64,000 nt of DNA from Bradyrhizobium sp. CB1717 (GCF_029714325.1 NZ_CP121666.1:1612001-1676000); one strand, 5' to 3'. Counted from the stretch's first letter, positions 8,622-17,786 are shown. Notes: generated by a model from the letters alone, not told the origin. Numbers and translations are program-made.

Positions 8622-9083
8622 TTACTGCCTGGCGGCGCGGCAGGCCGGGTTGTAGGCCCAGTTGCGATCGAGCCCGACCACGCACCATTCGACGCCATTG
8701 CCGTAGCCGGCAAAGCCGCCATCCTCGATGATCGAGAAATGCACCTTGCGGACCTTGCCGTCAGTGAGCATGGCCTCGCCGGTGCAATAGCGGCGCGGGA
8801 TATTGTCGGACTGCCAGGGCCGGAAAGCGATCTCGCGAACCGCCGAGAAGCCCGTGATCTTCAAGGAGGAATTCCAGAACGAGCTTTCCTTCTCCCAGAA
8901 CTGGGTGGCGATCGTCGGCAGCGCCTTGTCGCAATCGGTGACGGCGCCGTCATAGCGCGGCCCGCTCAGCCAGAAGTTCAGCTCCAGCGGATTGGCGGCC
9001 CGGGCCTCGCCGAGCGACAGCGCCCCGAACATGAGGCCGAGCAAGGCGGCGAAGCGGAGCGATTTGAAGGAGGGGGCGCGCAT
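8622..9083 (-). CDS. Secreted protein of unknown function
   Basis: A 153-aa protein that I do not recognise. The N-terminus has a signal peptide (MRAPSFKSLRFAALLGLMFG, cut after EARAA near residue 30). The mature part has four Cys residues (VTDCDKAL, RRYCTGEA, EWCVVGLD and NPACRAARQ at the end), consistent with two disulfide bonds, and many aromatic residues. The start at 9083 is chosen because the signal peptide begins there; the frame stays open further upstream. It lies alone on the minus strand, divergent from the small secreted protein at 9265. Confidence 0.65.
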   Translation of the reverse strand: MRAPSFKSLRFAALLGLMFGALSLGEARAANPLELNFWLSGPRYDGAVTDCDKALPTIATQFWEKESSFWNSSLKITGFSAVREIAFRPWQSDNIPRRYCTGEAMLTDGKVRKVHFSIIEDGGFAGYGNGVEWCVVGLDRNWAYNPACRAARQ

Positions 9084-9264
9084 GGGCAATCCGGACAGCT
9101 GGGTCTTCGAAGCTCGGACGGTGCCGCGAAGGCCGGAAGAGGTCAAGTGCAGCGCGGCAACACTTCGCCAGGAGTTGACCAGAACGTCGCGGCCGGCCGG
9201 CCTCGGTTCTTTTCACTTTGGCCCCGGCACCGTAAACTGGCGCCAACCAATTGGAGTGACGGGA

Positions 9265-9558
9265 ATGCGAATCATTGCGGCCGCGGGCCTTCTTGCCTTG
9301 GGTATGATGGCGAGCCAGTCGGCGCGCGCCGATATCCTTCCAGTGCCGCCGTTCAAGGGCAACGACACCGGCGGCATCATCGCCTATTCGATGGCAAACC
9401 AGGTCGATGCGCGGCAGGTCGCGGTCGATCATTGCGCGCGCTACGGCAAGGTCGTCAAATTCCTTGGCGTGCAGGCTTATGAGGGCGGATACATCTCGTT
9501 CTCCTGCCGCTGGGTGCCCTATGGCGCCGCCGATCGGCCGATCCGCACGCTCTACTGA
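9265..9558 (+). CDS. Small secreted protein of unknown function
   Basis: A 97-aa protein with signal peptide MRIIAAAGLLALGMMASQSARA (about 1-22). The mature 75 residues contain VDHCARYGKVVKFL and ISFSCRWVPYG, so two cysteines may pair. It has a good ribosome site, GGAG nine bases before ATG 9265. The pattern of a periplasmic protein of about 75 residues with an N-terminal helix and Cys pair is frequent among uncharacterised Bradyrhizobium proteins. It lies 44 bases before the DUF3617 gene and may be co-transcribed with it. Confidence 0.7.
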   Translation: MRIIAAAGLLALGMMASQSARADILPVPPFKGNDTGGIIAYSMANQVDARQVAVDHCARYGKVVKFLGVQAYEGGYISFSCRWVPYGAADRPIRTLY

Positions 9559-9602
9559 GGCGTCGTCGTAACGTCGCAGTCTCTTAGCCGGGAGCTTCCC
9601 AC

Positions 9603-10133
9603 ATGACGCGCAAACTCGCTTTGCTCGGCTCGGCCCTTTGCGTTGTAGTGTCGGCAGGCAGTGCATCTGCCGACGATCTGCCCGTGCGCAAGGCCGGCCT
9701 CTGGGAAATGAAGCTGGTCACGAGCGGCTCGCCCGTGCCCGAAATGACCATGCAGCACTGCACCGACGAGACCGTCGACAAGGAGATGAGCAACAACGTC
9801 TCGCCGATGGCCAAGCAAGTCTGCGCCAAGCAGGAGATCAAGAAGACTGCGAGCGGCTATGTCAGCGATTCCGAGTGCAGCGTCGCCGGCGTCAGCACGA
9901 CTTCGCATGCCGAGATCACAGGCGACTTCAACTCGGCCTACACAGTGAAGTCTTCCTCGCATGCGCAAGGCGGCGTCGCCGGCGCTGCGGGGCGCGATAC
10001 CACCATGACGCTGCAAGCGAAGTGGTTAGGTGCCTGCAAGCCGGACCAGAAGCCCGGCGACATCGTGATGCCCGGCGGCTTCAAGATGAATGTGCGCGAC
10101 ATGGACAAGCTGAAGGCGCTGCTGCCGAAGTAG
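9603..10133 (+). CDS. DUF3617 domain periplasmic protein
   Basis: A 176-aa protein with signal peptide MTRKLALLGSALCVVVSAGSASA (about 1-23). The mature part begins DDLPVRKAGLWEMKL, the hallmark of DUF3617, followed by conserved QHCTDE and VCAKQEIKK cysteine motifs and a repeated beta-strand pattern. The family's function is unknown; members are periplasmic and widespread in proteobacteria. GGGAG before ATG 9603 is the ribosome site. No membrane segment appears after the signal peptide. Confidence 0.82.
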   Translation: MTRKLALLGSALCVVVSAGSASADDLPVRKAGLWEMKLVTSGSPVPEMTMQHCTDETVDKEMSNNVSPMAKQVCAKQEIKKTASGYVSDSECSVAGVSTTSHAEITGDFNSAYTVKSSSHAQGGVAGAAGRDTTMTLQAKWLGACKPDQKPGDIVMPGGFKMNVRDMDKLKALLPK

Positions 10134-10155
10134 GGCGGGATCGTAGCCGCGATGC

Positions 10156-10316
10156 TCTTTCCCTCTCCCCTGTGGGAGAGGGTGGCTCGCCGCGTAGCGG
10201 CGAGACGGGTGAGGGGTTTGTCTCCGCGGCTGAATCTTTTGCTTTGGAGTACGCTGAAGCAACCCCTCATCCGGCGCTTCGCGCCACCTTCTCCCACAAC
10301 AAGGGGAGAAGGGAAG
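10156..10316. repeat. Intergenic REP-like repeat, family A (paired halves)
   Basis: Two hairpin-forming halves face each other. The left half has CCCTCTCCCC/GGGAGAGGG and a CTCGCCGCG/CGGCGAG hairpin and ends GGGTGAGGGG; the right half begins CCCCTCATCC and ends in CTTCTCCC/GGGGAGAAGG. Related copies are at 33018-33170 and around 52161-53001 and 55136-55306. Confidence 0.85.
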
Positions 10317-10323
10317 AAGGCAG

Positions 10324-11709
10324 CTACACCGGTATCCGCACACTCGCCCTCAATCCGCCCAGCGGGCTGTCGCCCAGCGTGATGTCGCCGCCATGCGAGC
10401 GGGCGATGTCGCGGGCAATCGCAAGGCCAAGGCCGGTGCCGCCTTCGTCCTGGTTGCGGGCATTGTCCAGCCGCAGGAACGGCTTGAACACTTCTTCGCG
10501 CAGATGGGCGGGAATGCCGGGGCCGTCGTCGTCGACCGTCACGGTCAAATAACGGTGATCGCGCTGCCCGGTGATGGCGATGCTCTTGCCGTAGCGCGCC
10601 GCGTTGGTGACGAGGTTGGCGAGGCAGCGCTTGAACGAGGCCGGCTTCACCGTCACCACGGGCAGGCCGTTGAACGCCACGGTCGCGGTGTGGCCGTGGC
10701 GCTCGGCGTCGCTGCGCAGCTCCTCGAGCGCCTGCGCCATGTCGGTCGGTTGTGACTGCTCGCCGGAATCGCCGCGGGCAAAGGCGAGGTAATCCTCCAG
10801 CATCATCGACATCTCGTCGACGTCCTTGCGCATGCCTTCGAGCTCGGGGCTGTCGCCGATCAGCGCCAGCTCGAGCTTGAAGCGGGTCAGGATGGTGCGC
10901 AGATCGTGGCTGACGCCGGCGAGCATCGCGGTGCGCTGCTCCATCGTGCGCTCGATGCGCGACTTCATCTCGAGGAAGGCCACCGCCGCGCGCCGCACCT
11001 CGCGCGCGCCGCGCGGGCGGAAATTCGGCGCCTCGCGGCCCTTGCCGAAGCTTTCGGCGGCGTCCGCAAGCCGCAGGATCGGCTTGATCTGGTTGCGCAG
11101 GAACAGCACCGCGACGATCAACAGGATCGAGGACGTGCCGACCATCCAGAACAGGAAGATCTCCGAGTTCGAGGCATAGGCGGCGCTGCGCTGCGCGAAC
11201 ACGCGCATCACGGCATCGTCGAGCTGGATGCGGATCTCGACGAGGTTGGAGCGGCCGACGGTGTCGATCCAGAACGAGCGGCCGATCTGGCGGCCGAGCT
11301 GCACCGACAGCGTCTGGTCGAGCAGCGAGAAGAACGGCTTCGGTCCCGGCGGCGGCATGTCACCGGCGGGCAGGAAATCGACCACCAACTGCAACCGCTG
11401 CCCAATGCTCTTGAGCTGCGCGCGGTCCTTGTCCTGCGGATAGCTCTTATAGACGTCGATCAGCGCGGCGATGTCCTGCACCACCGCGGCCGACAGCCGT
11501 CGTGTCACCGTGTTCCAGTGCCGCTCCATGAACACGAAGGCGACCACGGTCTGCAGGATCACCATCGGCACGATCATGATCAGCAGCGCGCGGGCATAGA
11601 GGCCGGTCGGCATCCAGCCCTTGAACGCGTTGCCCATCCAGCCATTGGCGGCGGAGACGCGGCCGGCGGCGCTCTTCAGAAGCGTCAGGCCGGTATCGAT
11701 CGTGCTCAT
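10324..11709 (-). CDS. EnvZ-like membrane sensor histidine kinase
   Basis: A 461-aa kinase. Membrane segments at about 38-60 and 184-205 enclose a periplasmic domain of about 125 residues. A HAMP-like linker (NQIKPILRLADAAESFG, about 207-223) leads to the dimerisation box with H268 in GVSHDLRTILTR, then the N box NLVTNA (365-370), DDGPGIP (394-400) and GTGLGLA (424-430). The H box has Ile where most EnvZ relatives have Pro (HDLRTPLTR). It lies 19 bases downstream of the OmpR-like regulator and is surely its partner. The signal sensed cannot be read from the sequence. Confidence 0.93.
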   Translation of the reverse strand: MSTIDTGLTLLKSAAGRVSAANGWMGNAFKGWMPTGLYARALLIMIVPMVILQTVVAFVFMERHWNTVTRRLSAAVVQDIAALIDVYKSYPQDKDRAQLKSIGQRLQLVVDFLPAGDMPPPGPKPFFSLLDQTLSVQLGRQIGRSFWIDTVGRSNLVEIRIQLDDAVMRVFAQRSAAYASNSEIFLFWMVGTSSILLIVAVLFLRNQIKPILRLADAAESFGKGREAPNFRPRGAREVRRAAVAFLEMKSRIERTMEQRTAMLAGVSHDLRTILTRFKLELALIGDSPELEGMRKDVDEMSMMLEDYLAFARGDSGEQSQPTDMAQALEELRSDAERHGHTATVAFNGLPVVTVKPASFKRCLANLVTNAARYGKSIAITGQRDHRYLTVTVDDDGPGIPAHLREEVFKPFLRLDNARNQDEGGTGLGLAIARDIARSHGGDITLGDSPLGGLRASVRIPV

Positions 11710-11728
11710 CTAGCGCGCTTCACTTGAT

Positions 11729-12460
11729 CTATGGTGAGGCCACCAGCCGGTAGCCGATGCCACGCACCGCCTGCAGGAACAGCGGATTGGCCGGGTCGGT
11801 CTCGATCTTGCGCCGGAGGCGGTTGATCTGCACGTCCACGGCGCGCTCGTTGACGCTGCCATTGCCGGTCAGCGCGCTACGCGGCACGGTCTCGCCCGGC
11901 GTCTCCGAGAGAATGCGCAGCATCTCGCGCTCGCGGTCGGTGAGGTGGATGACCTCCTCGCCCTGGCGCAACTCGCCGCGATCGAGATGGTAGACATAGG
12001 GACCGAACGCGATCTTCTCGACCGTCGCGGCCTGCTGCGGCGGCGCGGCGCGCTTGAGGATGTTGTTGATGCGCAGCGCAAGCTCGCGCGGCTCGAATGG
12101 TTTTGCGACGTAGTCGTCGGCGCCGATTTGCAGGCCCTCGATGCGGGCTTCGGCCTCGTGACGCGCCGTCAGCATCACGATCGGCACCGAGGAGGAGGTC
12201 CGGATGAAGCGGGCAAGATCGAAGCCGGTCTCGCCGGGCATCATGACGTCGAGGATCAAGAGGTCGAAATGCAGGCCCAGCAGTTTCGAGCGCGCGTCAC
12301 CCGCGCTTGCCGCGGTGGTGACGCGGTAGCCCTCGCTGGCGAGAAAGCGCGAGAGCAGGTCGCGGATACGGCGGTCGTCGTCGACCAGCAGCAGATGCGG
12401 GGCATCGTCGGCCGGTTGCACCGGCGGACGGGCGAGCGTGGCTGCGAGCGGCACGGTCAC
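11729..12460 (-). CDS. OmpR-family response regulator
   Basis: A 243-aa regulator. The receiver domain carries the acidic pocket DDD at 27-29, phosphoacceptor D71 in LILDVMMPG, T98 and K120. The C-terminal winged helix has the family pattern (LTDREREMLRILSETPGE, then VQINRLRRKIETDP and GIGYRLV). It starts at GTG 12460, overlapping the MarR stop by four bases (GTGA), so MarR, regulator and kinase form one operon. No target can be inferred. Confidence 0.93.
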   Translation of the reverse strand: MTVPLAATLARPPVQPADDAPHLLLVDDDRRIRDLLSRFLASEGYRVTTAASAGDARSKLLGLHFDLLILDVMMPGETGFDLARFIRTSSSVPIVMLTARHEAEARIEGLQIGADDYVAKPFEPRELALRINNILKRAAPPQQAATVEKIAFGPYVYHLDRGELRQGEEVIHLTDREREMLRILSETPGETVPRSALTGNGSVNERAVDVQINRLRRKIETDPANPLFLQAVRGIGYRLVASP

Positions 12461-12999
12461 TCCTTCGAGTCTTGATTGACGGAGGCGAAGATCGTCTCGA
12501 GCACCTTGTCCGGATCGTCTCGGTCGATCATCGCGCGCAGGAAGCGCTTGACCGTCTCGGCGTCCTGCGGACCCATCTCGGCAAGTGCCTTGGTGATCCG
12601 CGTGGTCTGCAGCCCGGCGAGCTTCTGGACCAGCGCCTCGCCCTTCGGCGTCGCGTAGAGCAGGCGCTGGCGGCGGTCATTGTCGCCGGTCTTCTGCACG
12701 ATATAGCCCTCGTCCAGGAGCTGCTTGAGCACCCGGCCGAGCGACTGTTTTGTGATGCGCAGGACGTCGAGCAGGTCGGCGACCTTCAGCCCGGGATAGC
12801 GGTAGACGAAGTGCATGACACGGTGGTGGGCCCGGCCGAAGCCGAACGCCTCGAGTTCCTGGTCGGGATCACCGACGAAATCGCGATAGGCGAAGAACAG
12901 CAGCTCGATGATATCCCAGCGCAAATTGCCTCCATCACCTGCGGCCGGCCGGTGCGCGGCAGCGTCTTGAGGGGGAGTCGCGAAATTTATGTCAGGCAT
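12457..12999 (-). CDS. MarR family transcriptional regulator
   Basis: A 180-aa winged-helix regulator. After a 30-residue N-terminal tail comes the MarR fold: ELLFFAYRDFVGDP, then GRAHHRVMHFVYRYPGLKVADLLDVLRITKQSLGRVL as helix-turn-helix (about 70-105), and the wing with DNDRRQRLLYATPKG. It leads an operon with an OmpR-like regulator and an EnvZ-like kinase, an uncommon head gene for such a pair. The start at ATG 12999 is tentative; a GTG at 13044 is in frame and neither has a strong ribosome site. Confidence 0.88.
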   Translation of the reverse strand: MPDINFATPPQDAAAHRPAAGDGGNLRWDIIELLFFAYRDFVGDPDQELEAFGFGRAHHRVMHFVYRYPGLKVADLLDVLRITKQSLGRVLKQLLDEGYIVQKTGDNDRRQRLLYATPKGEALVQKLAGLQTTRITKALAEMGPQDAETVKRFLRAMIDRDDPDKVLETIFASVNQDSKE

Positions 13000-13337
13000 A
13001 TTGACGTATCTTGGGTTCAATGTTACAAAAGGATCGACCCGCACGAAATTTTAGATCGTTTCGCATCGGGTGGCATCGTAGCAGGGCGGCCGGAGAGAGC
13101 CGGACAGGCGGCGACGGCCGAAGCAGATCTACCGTGCGATTGTCGAGCGGCATTTCGGCAAAACATACTGGACTTCCGCCTTCCGCAAAAGCATGTCCTC
13201 GGCGACATGCTGGCCACGGAAACCGGCCGTAACATGGCTGGCGGCGGTCCGGCCAGAAACCCAATCAAGCCAGCCGGCCCCGAAACGGGCAGGCGGGCGC
13301 CAGAATAGCGCCGCCACCGGCAGCGGGAGGCAAGGAC
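13000..13337. other. Divergent marR/ilvE intergenic region
   Basis: These 338 bases contain no convincing gene. They hold the promoters of the MarR operon and of ilvE. GGGAGG lies eleven bases before the ilvE ATG. I see no clear attenuator, T-box or MarR palindrome, so regulation remains open. Confidence 0.5.
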
Positions 13338-14420
13338 ATGAGCATGAAATTCGACATCCAGCCCGCAACCAATCCGACGTCCGAAAAGGACCGTGTCGCC
13401 AAGCTGGTGGACCCCGGCTTCGGGCGGGTCTTCACCGACCACATGGCGATCGTCCGCTACAACCAGGCCAAGGGCGGCTGGTATGAGGCCCGCGTCGAGG
13501 CGCGCGCCAACTTCCAGCTCGATCCGGCCGGCGCGGTCCTGCACTACGCCCAGGAAATCTTCGAAGGCCTCAAGGCCTACAAGCGCGACGATGGCGGTGT
13601 GAACCTGTTCCGTCCCGACGCCAATGCGCGGCGCTTCAAGGATTCCGCCGACCGCATGGCGATGGCGCAATTGCCCGAGGACGTCTTCATCGAGGCGGTC
13701 GAGCAGGTCGTGCGCATCGATCGCGCCTGGATGCCGGGCGGCGAGGGCAGCCTTTACCTGCGCCCCTTCATGATCGCGAGCGAGACCTTCCTCGGCGTCA
13801 AGCCGTCGTCCGAATACATCTTTGCGGTGATCGCTTCGCCTGTCGGCTCCTACTTCAAGGGTGGGCCTGCGCCGGTGTCGATCTGGGTCTCCGAGAACTA
13901 TACGCGCGCCGCGATCGGTGGCACCGGCGCCGTCAAATGCGGCGGCAACTATGCCGCGAGCCTGCGCGCCCAGGCGGAAGCGATCCAGCACGGCTGCGAT
14001 CAGGTCGTCTTCCTCGACGCGGTCGAGCGCCGCTATATCGAGGAACTCGGCGGCATGAACATCTTCTTCGTGTTCGACGACGGCTCGCTCTCGACGCCGC
14101 CGCTCGGCACGATCTTGCCCGGCATCACCCGCGACTCCATCATCGCGCTCGCCCGCGATGCCGGCAAGACCGTGCGCGAGGAGCCGTACTCGCTCGACCA
14201 GTGGCGCAAGGATGCGGCCTCCGGCAGGCTCAAGGAAGCCTTCGCCTGCGGCACCGCCGCCGTGATCTCGCCGATCGGCAAGGTGCGTTCGGTGAGCGGC
14301 GATTTCGAGATCTCGGGCGGCGCCGCCGGCCCCGTCGCCATGGGCCTGCGCAAGCAGCTCGTCGACATCCAGTACGGCCGCACCAACGATCCGCACAATT
14401 GGATCCGCAAGGTGTTTTGA
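13338..14420 (+). CDS. ilvE: Branched-chain amino acid aminotransferase IlvE
   Basis: A 360-aa fold-type IV PLP aminotransferase catalysing the last step of valine, leucine and isoleucine synthesis with glutamate as donor. PLP lysine K200 lies in GAVKCGGNYAAS. Other family motifs are YAQEIFEGLKAYKR (about 70-83), SLYLRPFMIAS, ELGGMNIFFVF, TPPLGTILPGITR and FACGTAAVISPI. The length and the motif LHYAQEIFEG place it in the longer, eukaryote-like BCAT-II group rather than the 310-aa E. coli type. It is transcribed alone, divergent from the MarR operon, and followed by a repeat. Confidence 0.93.
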   Translation: MSMKFDIQPATNPTSEKDRVAKLVDPGFGRVFTDHMAIVRYNQAKGGWYEARVEARANFQLDPAGAVLHYAQEIFEGLKAYKRDDGGVNLFRPDANARRFKDSADRMAMAQLPEDVFIEAVEQVVRIDRAWMPGGEGSLYLRPFMIASETFLGVKPSSEYIFAVIASPVGSYFKGGPAPVSIWVSENYTRAAIGGTGAVKCGGNYAASLRAQAEAIQHGCDQVVFLDAVERRYIEELGGMNIFFVFDDGSLSTPPLGTILPGITRDSIIALARDAGKTVREEPYSLDQWRKDAASGRLKEAFACGTAAVISPIGKVRSVSGDFEISGGAAGPVAMGLRKQLVDIQYGRTNDPHNWIRKVF

Positions 14421-14427
14421 TCTCTTC

Positions 14428-14588
14428 ACCCTCCCCTGGAGGGGGAGGGTCGATCGCGCGAAGCGCGAGCGAGCTTGGGTGATTTCTCCACACGGGCGGT
14501 GCGCAGAGTGGAGAGACCGTCACCCCGCCCCGTCTCTCATCTTCGCTATGCTCAGATGCGAGCCGACCCTCCCCCTCCAGGGGAGGGT
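14428..14588. repeat. Long inverted repeat with 25-bp perfect arms
   Basis: A 25-bp arm at 14428-14452, beginning ACCCTCCCCTGGAGGGGGAG, is repeated exactly in inverse orientation at 14564-14588. Each arm is itself a near-palindrome (CCCTCCCC/GGGGGAGGG). The 111 bases between have no gene. This is a variant of the REP-like intergenic family. Confidence 0.9.
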
Positions 14589-14684
14589 AAGACGCGCAAC
14601 GTTTGTGGCTTATTGCGCACTGAACGTGCTGCTGCCGACATGCGACAAAGCCAGGACACAACAAGCATCCTGGACATCGCGAAC

Positions 14685-15209
14685 ATGGCATCCAAACTCT
14701 CCCAACCCATGAAATGGGTGGTTCTCGCCGCCATCACCGGCGTCTCCGTTTTCGGCATCCTGACCATCGGCCCCACGCACGAGGTGGTCGCGCAGGACCG
14801 CTCGCCGATCGTCGACGTGCGCACCACCGCCCCCAAGATGAATGCCGCGATTGCCCGCGCCCGCGGCTCGCTGCCGACCTTCTGGGCCTCCTATGACGCG
14901 CCAAAATCGTCGGAGACCGGGCACGCCCTGAAAGTCCGCTTCTCGACCCGCAAGGGCGGCGAGCACATCTGGATCGGCGAGGTGAAGAAGCAGCCCGACG
15001 GCAGCTATTCCGGTCTGTTCGCCAATGAGCCGCGCGATCTGCCGGGCAAGCACGCAGGCGACGAGGTCAAGTTCAGCGAAGCCGACATCTCGGACTGGAT
15101 GTTCATGCGCAACGGCAAGATCGTCGGCGGCGAGACCATCAAGCCGACGCTGAAGTCGCTGCCGAAGGCGGACGCGGACGCGCTCCGGGCCCGGATGGAG
15201 CGGCCGTAG
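14685..15209 (+). CDS. DUF2314 domain protein with N-terminal membrane anchor or signal
   Basis: A 174-aa protein. Residues 9-28 form a hydrophobic segment (PMKWVVLAAITGVSVFGILT) that is either a signal anchor or an uncleaved signal peptide. The rest matches DUF2314: MNAAIARARGSLPTFWASY, then KVRFSTRKGGEHIWIGEV, FANEPRDLPG and VKFSEADISDWMFMRNGKI. The domain's function is unknown. The chosen ATG at 14685 lies just before the hydrophobic segment; the longer frame upstream runs through a repeat and is unlikely to be translated. Confidence 0.75.
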   Translation: MASKLSQPMKWVVLAAITGVSVFGILTIGPTHEVVAQDRSPIVDVRTTAPKMNAAIARARGSLPTFWASYDAPKSSETGHALKVRFSTRKGGEHIWIGEVKKQPDGSYSGLFANEPRDLPGKHAGDEVKFSEADISDWMFMRNGKIVGGETIKPTLKSLPKADADALRARMERP

Positions 15210-15300
15210 GGCAAGCTCTCTCTTACCCTCTCCCAGCAAGCGGGGCGAGGTGAAGAACAGCCCGGTTGCCGCCTCGCGCCCCGGCTGGTAAACGCCGCGC

Positions 15301-16815
15301 ATGGCCGAGAAACCCAAAAAACCCCAGAAACTGAAGGCGCGCCTGCCGCGCGGGCTCGAGGATCGCGATCCCGCCGCGATCCGGGCGACGCGCGAGATGG
15401 TCGAGAAGATCCGCGCCGTCTACGAGCTCTACGGTTTCGAGCCGGTGGAAACGCCGGCGATGGAATACACCGACGCGCTCGGCAAATTCCTGCCCGACCA
15501 GGACCGTCCGAACGAGGGCGTGTTCTCGTTCCAGGACGACGACGAGCAGTGGATCAGCCTGCGCTACGATCTGACCGCGCCGCTCGCCCGCTACGTCGCC
15601 GAGAATTTCGACACGCTGCCCAAGCCCTACCGCAGCTATCGCGCCGGTTACGTGTTCCGCAACGAGAAGCCCGGCCCCGGCCGCTTCCGCCAGTTCATGC
15701 AGTTCGATGCCGACACGGTCGGCTCGGCGACGCCGGCGGCGGATGCCGAGATCTGCATGATGGCGGCCGACACGATGGAAGCGCTGGGCATCGCGCGCGG
15801 CTCCTATGTCGTGAAGGTCAACAACCGAAAAGTGCTCGACGGTGTTCTCGAAGCCATCGGGCTCGCCGGTGCCGAGAACGCAGGCCGCAGGCTGACCGTG
15901 CTGCGCGCCATCGACAAGCTCGACAAGTTCTCCGCCGACGAAGTGCGCAAATTGCTTGGTCCCGGACGATGGGATGGTGGCGAGGAAGGCAAGGGCGACT
16001 TCACCAAGGGCGCCAATTTGAGCGAAGCTGAAGCTGACGTCGTTCTCGCCATCACCAGGCCGCGCGACGATTGGAAAGAGGCCGTTGCCGCCGCAGAAAC
16101 CTACCTCGCCAAGAGCGAGATCGGTCAAGCCGGCGTCAGCGAGCTGGAAGAGATTGCGAAGCTGGTGACGGCGTCGGGCTACGGCGCGGACCGCATCAAG
16201 ATCGATCCGTCCGTGGTGCGCGGCCTCGAATATTACACCGGCCCGGTCTACGAGGTCGAACTGCTGCTCGACACCAAGGACGAGAAGGGCCGCCCTGTGC
16301 GCTTCGGCTCCGTCGGCGGCGGTGGCCGCTATGACGGCCTCGTCTCGCGCTTCCGCGGCGAGCCGGTGCCGGCGACCGGATTTTCCATCGGCGTCTCGCG
16401 GCTGCAGGCGGCGCTGACGCTGCTCGGCAAGCTCGACACGCGGCCCGAATTCGGGCCCGTCGTCGTCACCGTGTTCGATCGCGACCGTGTCGCCGACTAT
16501 CAGAAGATGGTGGCAAGCTTGCGCACCGCGGGCATCCGCGCCGAGCTCTATCTCGGCAATCCCAAGAACATGGGCAACCAGCTCAAATATGCCGATCGCC
16601 GCAACTCACCCTGCGTCATCATCCAGGGCTCGGACGAGAAGGCGCGTGGCGAGGTGCAGATCAAGGATCTGGTCGAAGGCGCGAAGGCAGCCGCGGCGAT
16701 CGCTTCCAATCAGGAATGGCGCGAGACCCGCCCGGCGCAGTTCTCGTGCAGCGAAGCCGATCTCGTCGCAAAAGTGCGTGAAGTCCTCGCGCGCCATGAC
16801 GTGAGCTGGGGCTAG
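15301..16815 (+). CDS. hisS: Histidyl-tRNA synthetase
   Basis: A 504-aa class II aminoacyl-tRNA synthetase. Motif 2 lies near 111-137 ([20 protein letters not shown], then RQFMQFDAD). The histidine-specific segments are [13 protein letters not shown] and [10 protein letters not shown], followed by motif 3 ([12 protein letters not shown]). The anticodon-binding domain follows from about 380 ([14 protein letters not shown]). It is longer than the 424-aa E. coli enzyme, as is usual in Rhizobiales. The N-terminus is rich in Lys and Pro. No T-box is visible. Confidence 0.96.
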   Translation: MAEKPKKPQKLKARLPRGLEDRDPAAIRATREMVEKIRAVYELYGFEPVETPAMEYTDALGKFLPDQDRPNEGVFSFQDDDEQWISLRYDLTAPLARYVAENFDTLPKPYRSYRAGYVFRNEKPGPGRFRQFMQFDADTVGSATPAADAEICMMAADTMEALGIARGSYVVKVNNRKVLDGVLEAIGLAGAENAGRRLTVLRAIDKLDKFSADEVRKLLGPGRWDGGEEGKGDFTKGANLSEAEADVVLAITRPRDDWKEAVAAAETYLAKSEIGQAGVSELEEIAKLVTASGYGADRIKIDPSVVRGLEYYTGPVYEVELLLDTKDEKGRPVRFGSVGGGGRYDGLVSRFRGEPVPATGFSIGVSRLQAALTLLGKLDTRPEFGPVVVTVFDRDRVADYQKMVASLRTAGIRAELYLGNPKNMGNQLKYADRRNSPCVIIQGSDEKARGEVQIKDLVEGAKAAAAIASNQEWRETRPAQFSCSEADLVAKVREVLARHDVSWG

Positions 16816-16831
16816 CCATTCGCTCCATTGG

Positions 16832-16910
16832 TCATGCGCGGGCTTGACCCGCGCATCCATCTTTCAAATGATGAATGGCCGGGACAAGCCCGGCCATGAC
16901 GACCAGCAGC
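16832..16910. repeat. Short intergenic palindrome pair
   Basis: Two neighbouring hairpins: GCGCGGGCTTGACCCGCGC near 16837-16855 and GGCCGGGACAAGCCCGGCC near 16878-16896. This GGCTTG-type palindrome is common between genes in Bradyrhizobium; a related fragment lies near 30226-30253. Confidence 0.7.
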
Positions 16911-16922
16911 AGGGAGACAACG

Positions 16923-17126
16923 ATGCCTGAGATCACCATCAGCATGGCCGAGGGCCGCACCGACGAGCAGAAGGCCGGCATGATGCGCGACATCACCCAG
17001 GCGCTGGTGAAGAACCTCGGCGTCGACGCCGATGCCGTCGTCATCCAGATCAACGAAGCCCCGCTCCGCCACAAGATGAAGGGCGGCAAGACGTTCGTGG
17101 AGCGCGCGGCGGCTGCGAAGAAGTAG
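16923..17126 (+). CDS. 4-Oxalocrotonate tautomerase family protein
   Basis: A 67-aa tautomerase. Processing of the initiator Met exposes Pro1 (MPEITISMAEGRTDEQKAG), the general base of the family. The usual small-tautomerase core follows (MMRDITQALVKNLGVDADAVVIQINE). The substrate is unknown; such proteins isomerise 2-hydroxymuconate-like enols. The start is fixed by the Pro after Met. It stands between repeats and is probably monocistronic, or read on from hisS. Confidence 0.88.
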   Translation: MPEITISMAEGRTDEQKAGMMRDITQALVKNLGVDADAVVIQINEAPLRHKMKGGKTFVERAAAAKK

Positions 17127-17152
17127 CCGACGCAGTAGCGTCAAACACAACT

Positions 17153-17273
17153 GTCGTCCCGGCGAAGGCCGGGACCCATAACCCCAGGGAGAAGTTGCGG
17201 CGCGGGCCGGCAACTCCGAGTCTTCGCCAAACTACGTCAGGTGGCTATGGGTCCCGGCCTTCGCCGGGATGAC
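17153..17273. repeat. Intergenic inverted repeat, family C
   Basis: Arms GTCGTCCCGGCGAAGGCCGG and its near complement GGGTCCCGGCCTTCGCCGGG frame about 75 bases. Related copies (CCTGGCGAAAGCCAGG type) are at 18633-18758 and 36907-37025. Confidence 0.85.
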
Positions 17274-17286
17274 GGATGGAGTGACC

Positions 17287-17691
17287 ATGGACGCACGCGA
17301 CTTCATCAAGATCGGCATGAGCGCCGAGCGCACCCTGGTGGTCCCAGTGGAGCGCACTGTCGGGCATTTCGTGCCCGGCATGCCCATGGTGTATGCGACG
17401 CCGATGATGATCCTCGAGATGGAGATGACCGCGGGCGATGCGATCCGCGCCGCGCTTCAGCCGGGCTGGGTCACCGTCGGCACCGAGGTCGACATCCGCC
17501 ATCTTGCAGCAGCGCTGGTCGGCGCGACGGTGCGGACCACCGCGAAGGTGACTGCCGTCGAGCGCCGCGTCATCCGCTTCGAGGTCGAGGCATTCGAGGG
17601 CGCGCGCAAGCTCGGCGAGGGCCGCCACGCACGCGGGCTCGTCAATGTCGAGATGTTCAACAAGCGGCTGGCCGCTGGCTCGAAATCGTAG
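17287..17691 (+). CDS. FlK-like hot-dog thioesterase
   Basis: A 134-aa hot-dog fold protein resembling fluoroacetyl-CoA thioesterase. A possible catalytic set is T38 (in YATPMMILEMEM), a Glu near 44-46, and H72 (in VDIRHLAA), which parallels the Thr-Glu-His set of FlK. The strands VTVGTEVDIRH, ATVRTTAKVTAVERR and IRFEVEAFEG complete the fold. The natural acyl-CoA substrate is unknown. I start at ATG 17287; an in-frame Met at 17269 lies inside a repeat. The TAG stop is part of the family D repeat that follows. Confidence 0.8.
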   Translation: MDARDFIKIGMSAERTLVVPVERTVGHFVPGMPMVYATPMMILEMEMTAGDAIRAALQPGWVTVGTEVDIRHLAAALVGATVRTTAKVTAVERRVIRFEVEAFEGARKLGEGRHARGLVNVEMFNKRLAAGSKS

Positions 17692-17778
17692 GGTGGGCAA
17701 GGCGCAAAGCGCCGTGCCCACCATCGTTCCTCAACCGCGATGAAGTTGGTGGGCACGCTTCGCTTTGCCCACCCTACG
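17687..17778. repeat. Intergenic inverted repeat, family D
   Basis: Arms CGTAGGGTGGGCAAGGCG and the complement CGCTTTGCCCACCCTACG. The stop codon TAG of the thioesterase gene (17689-17691) is part of the left arm. Further copies are at 30272-30354 and 31479-31569. Confidence 0.88.
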
Positions 17779-17786
17779 GCACCTGT

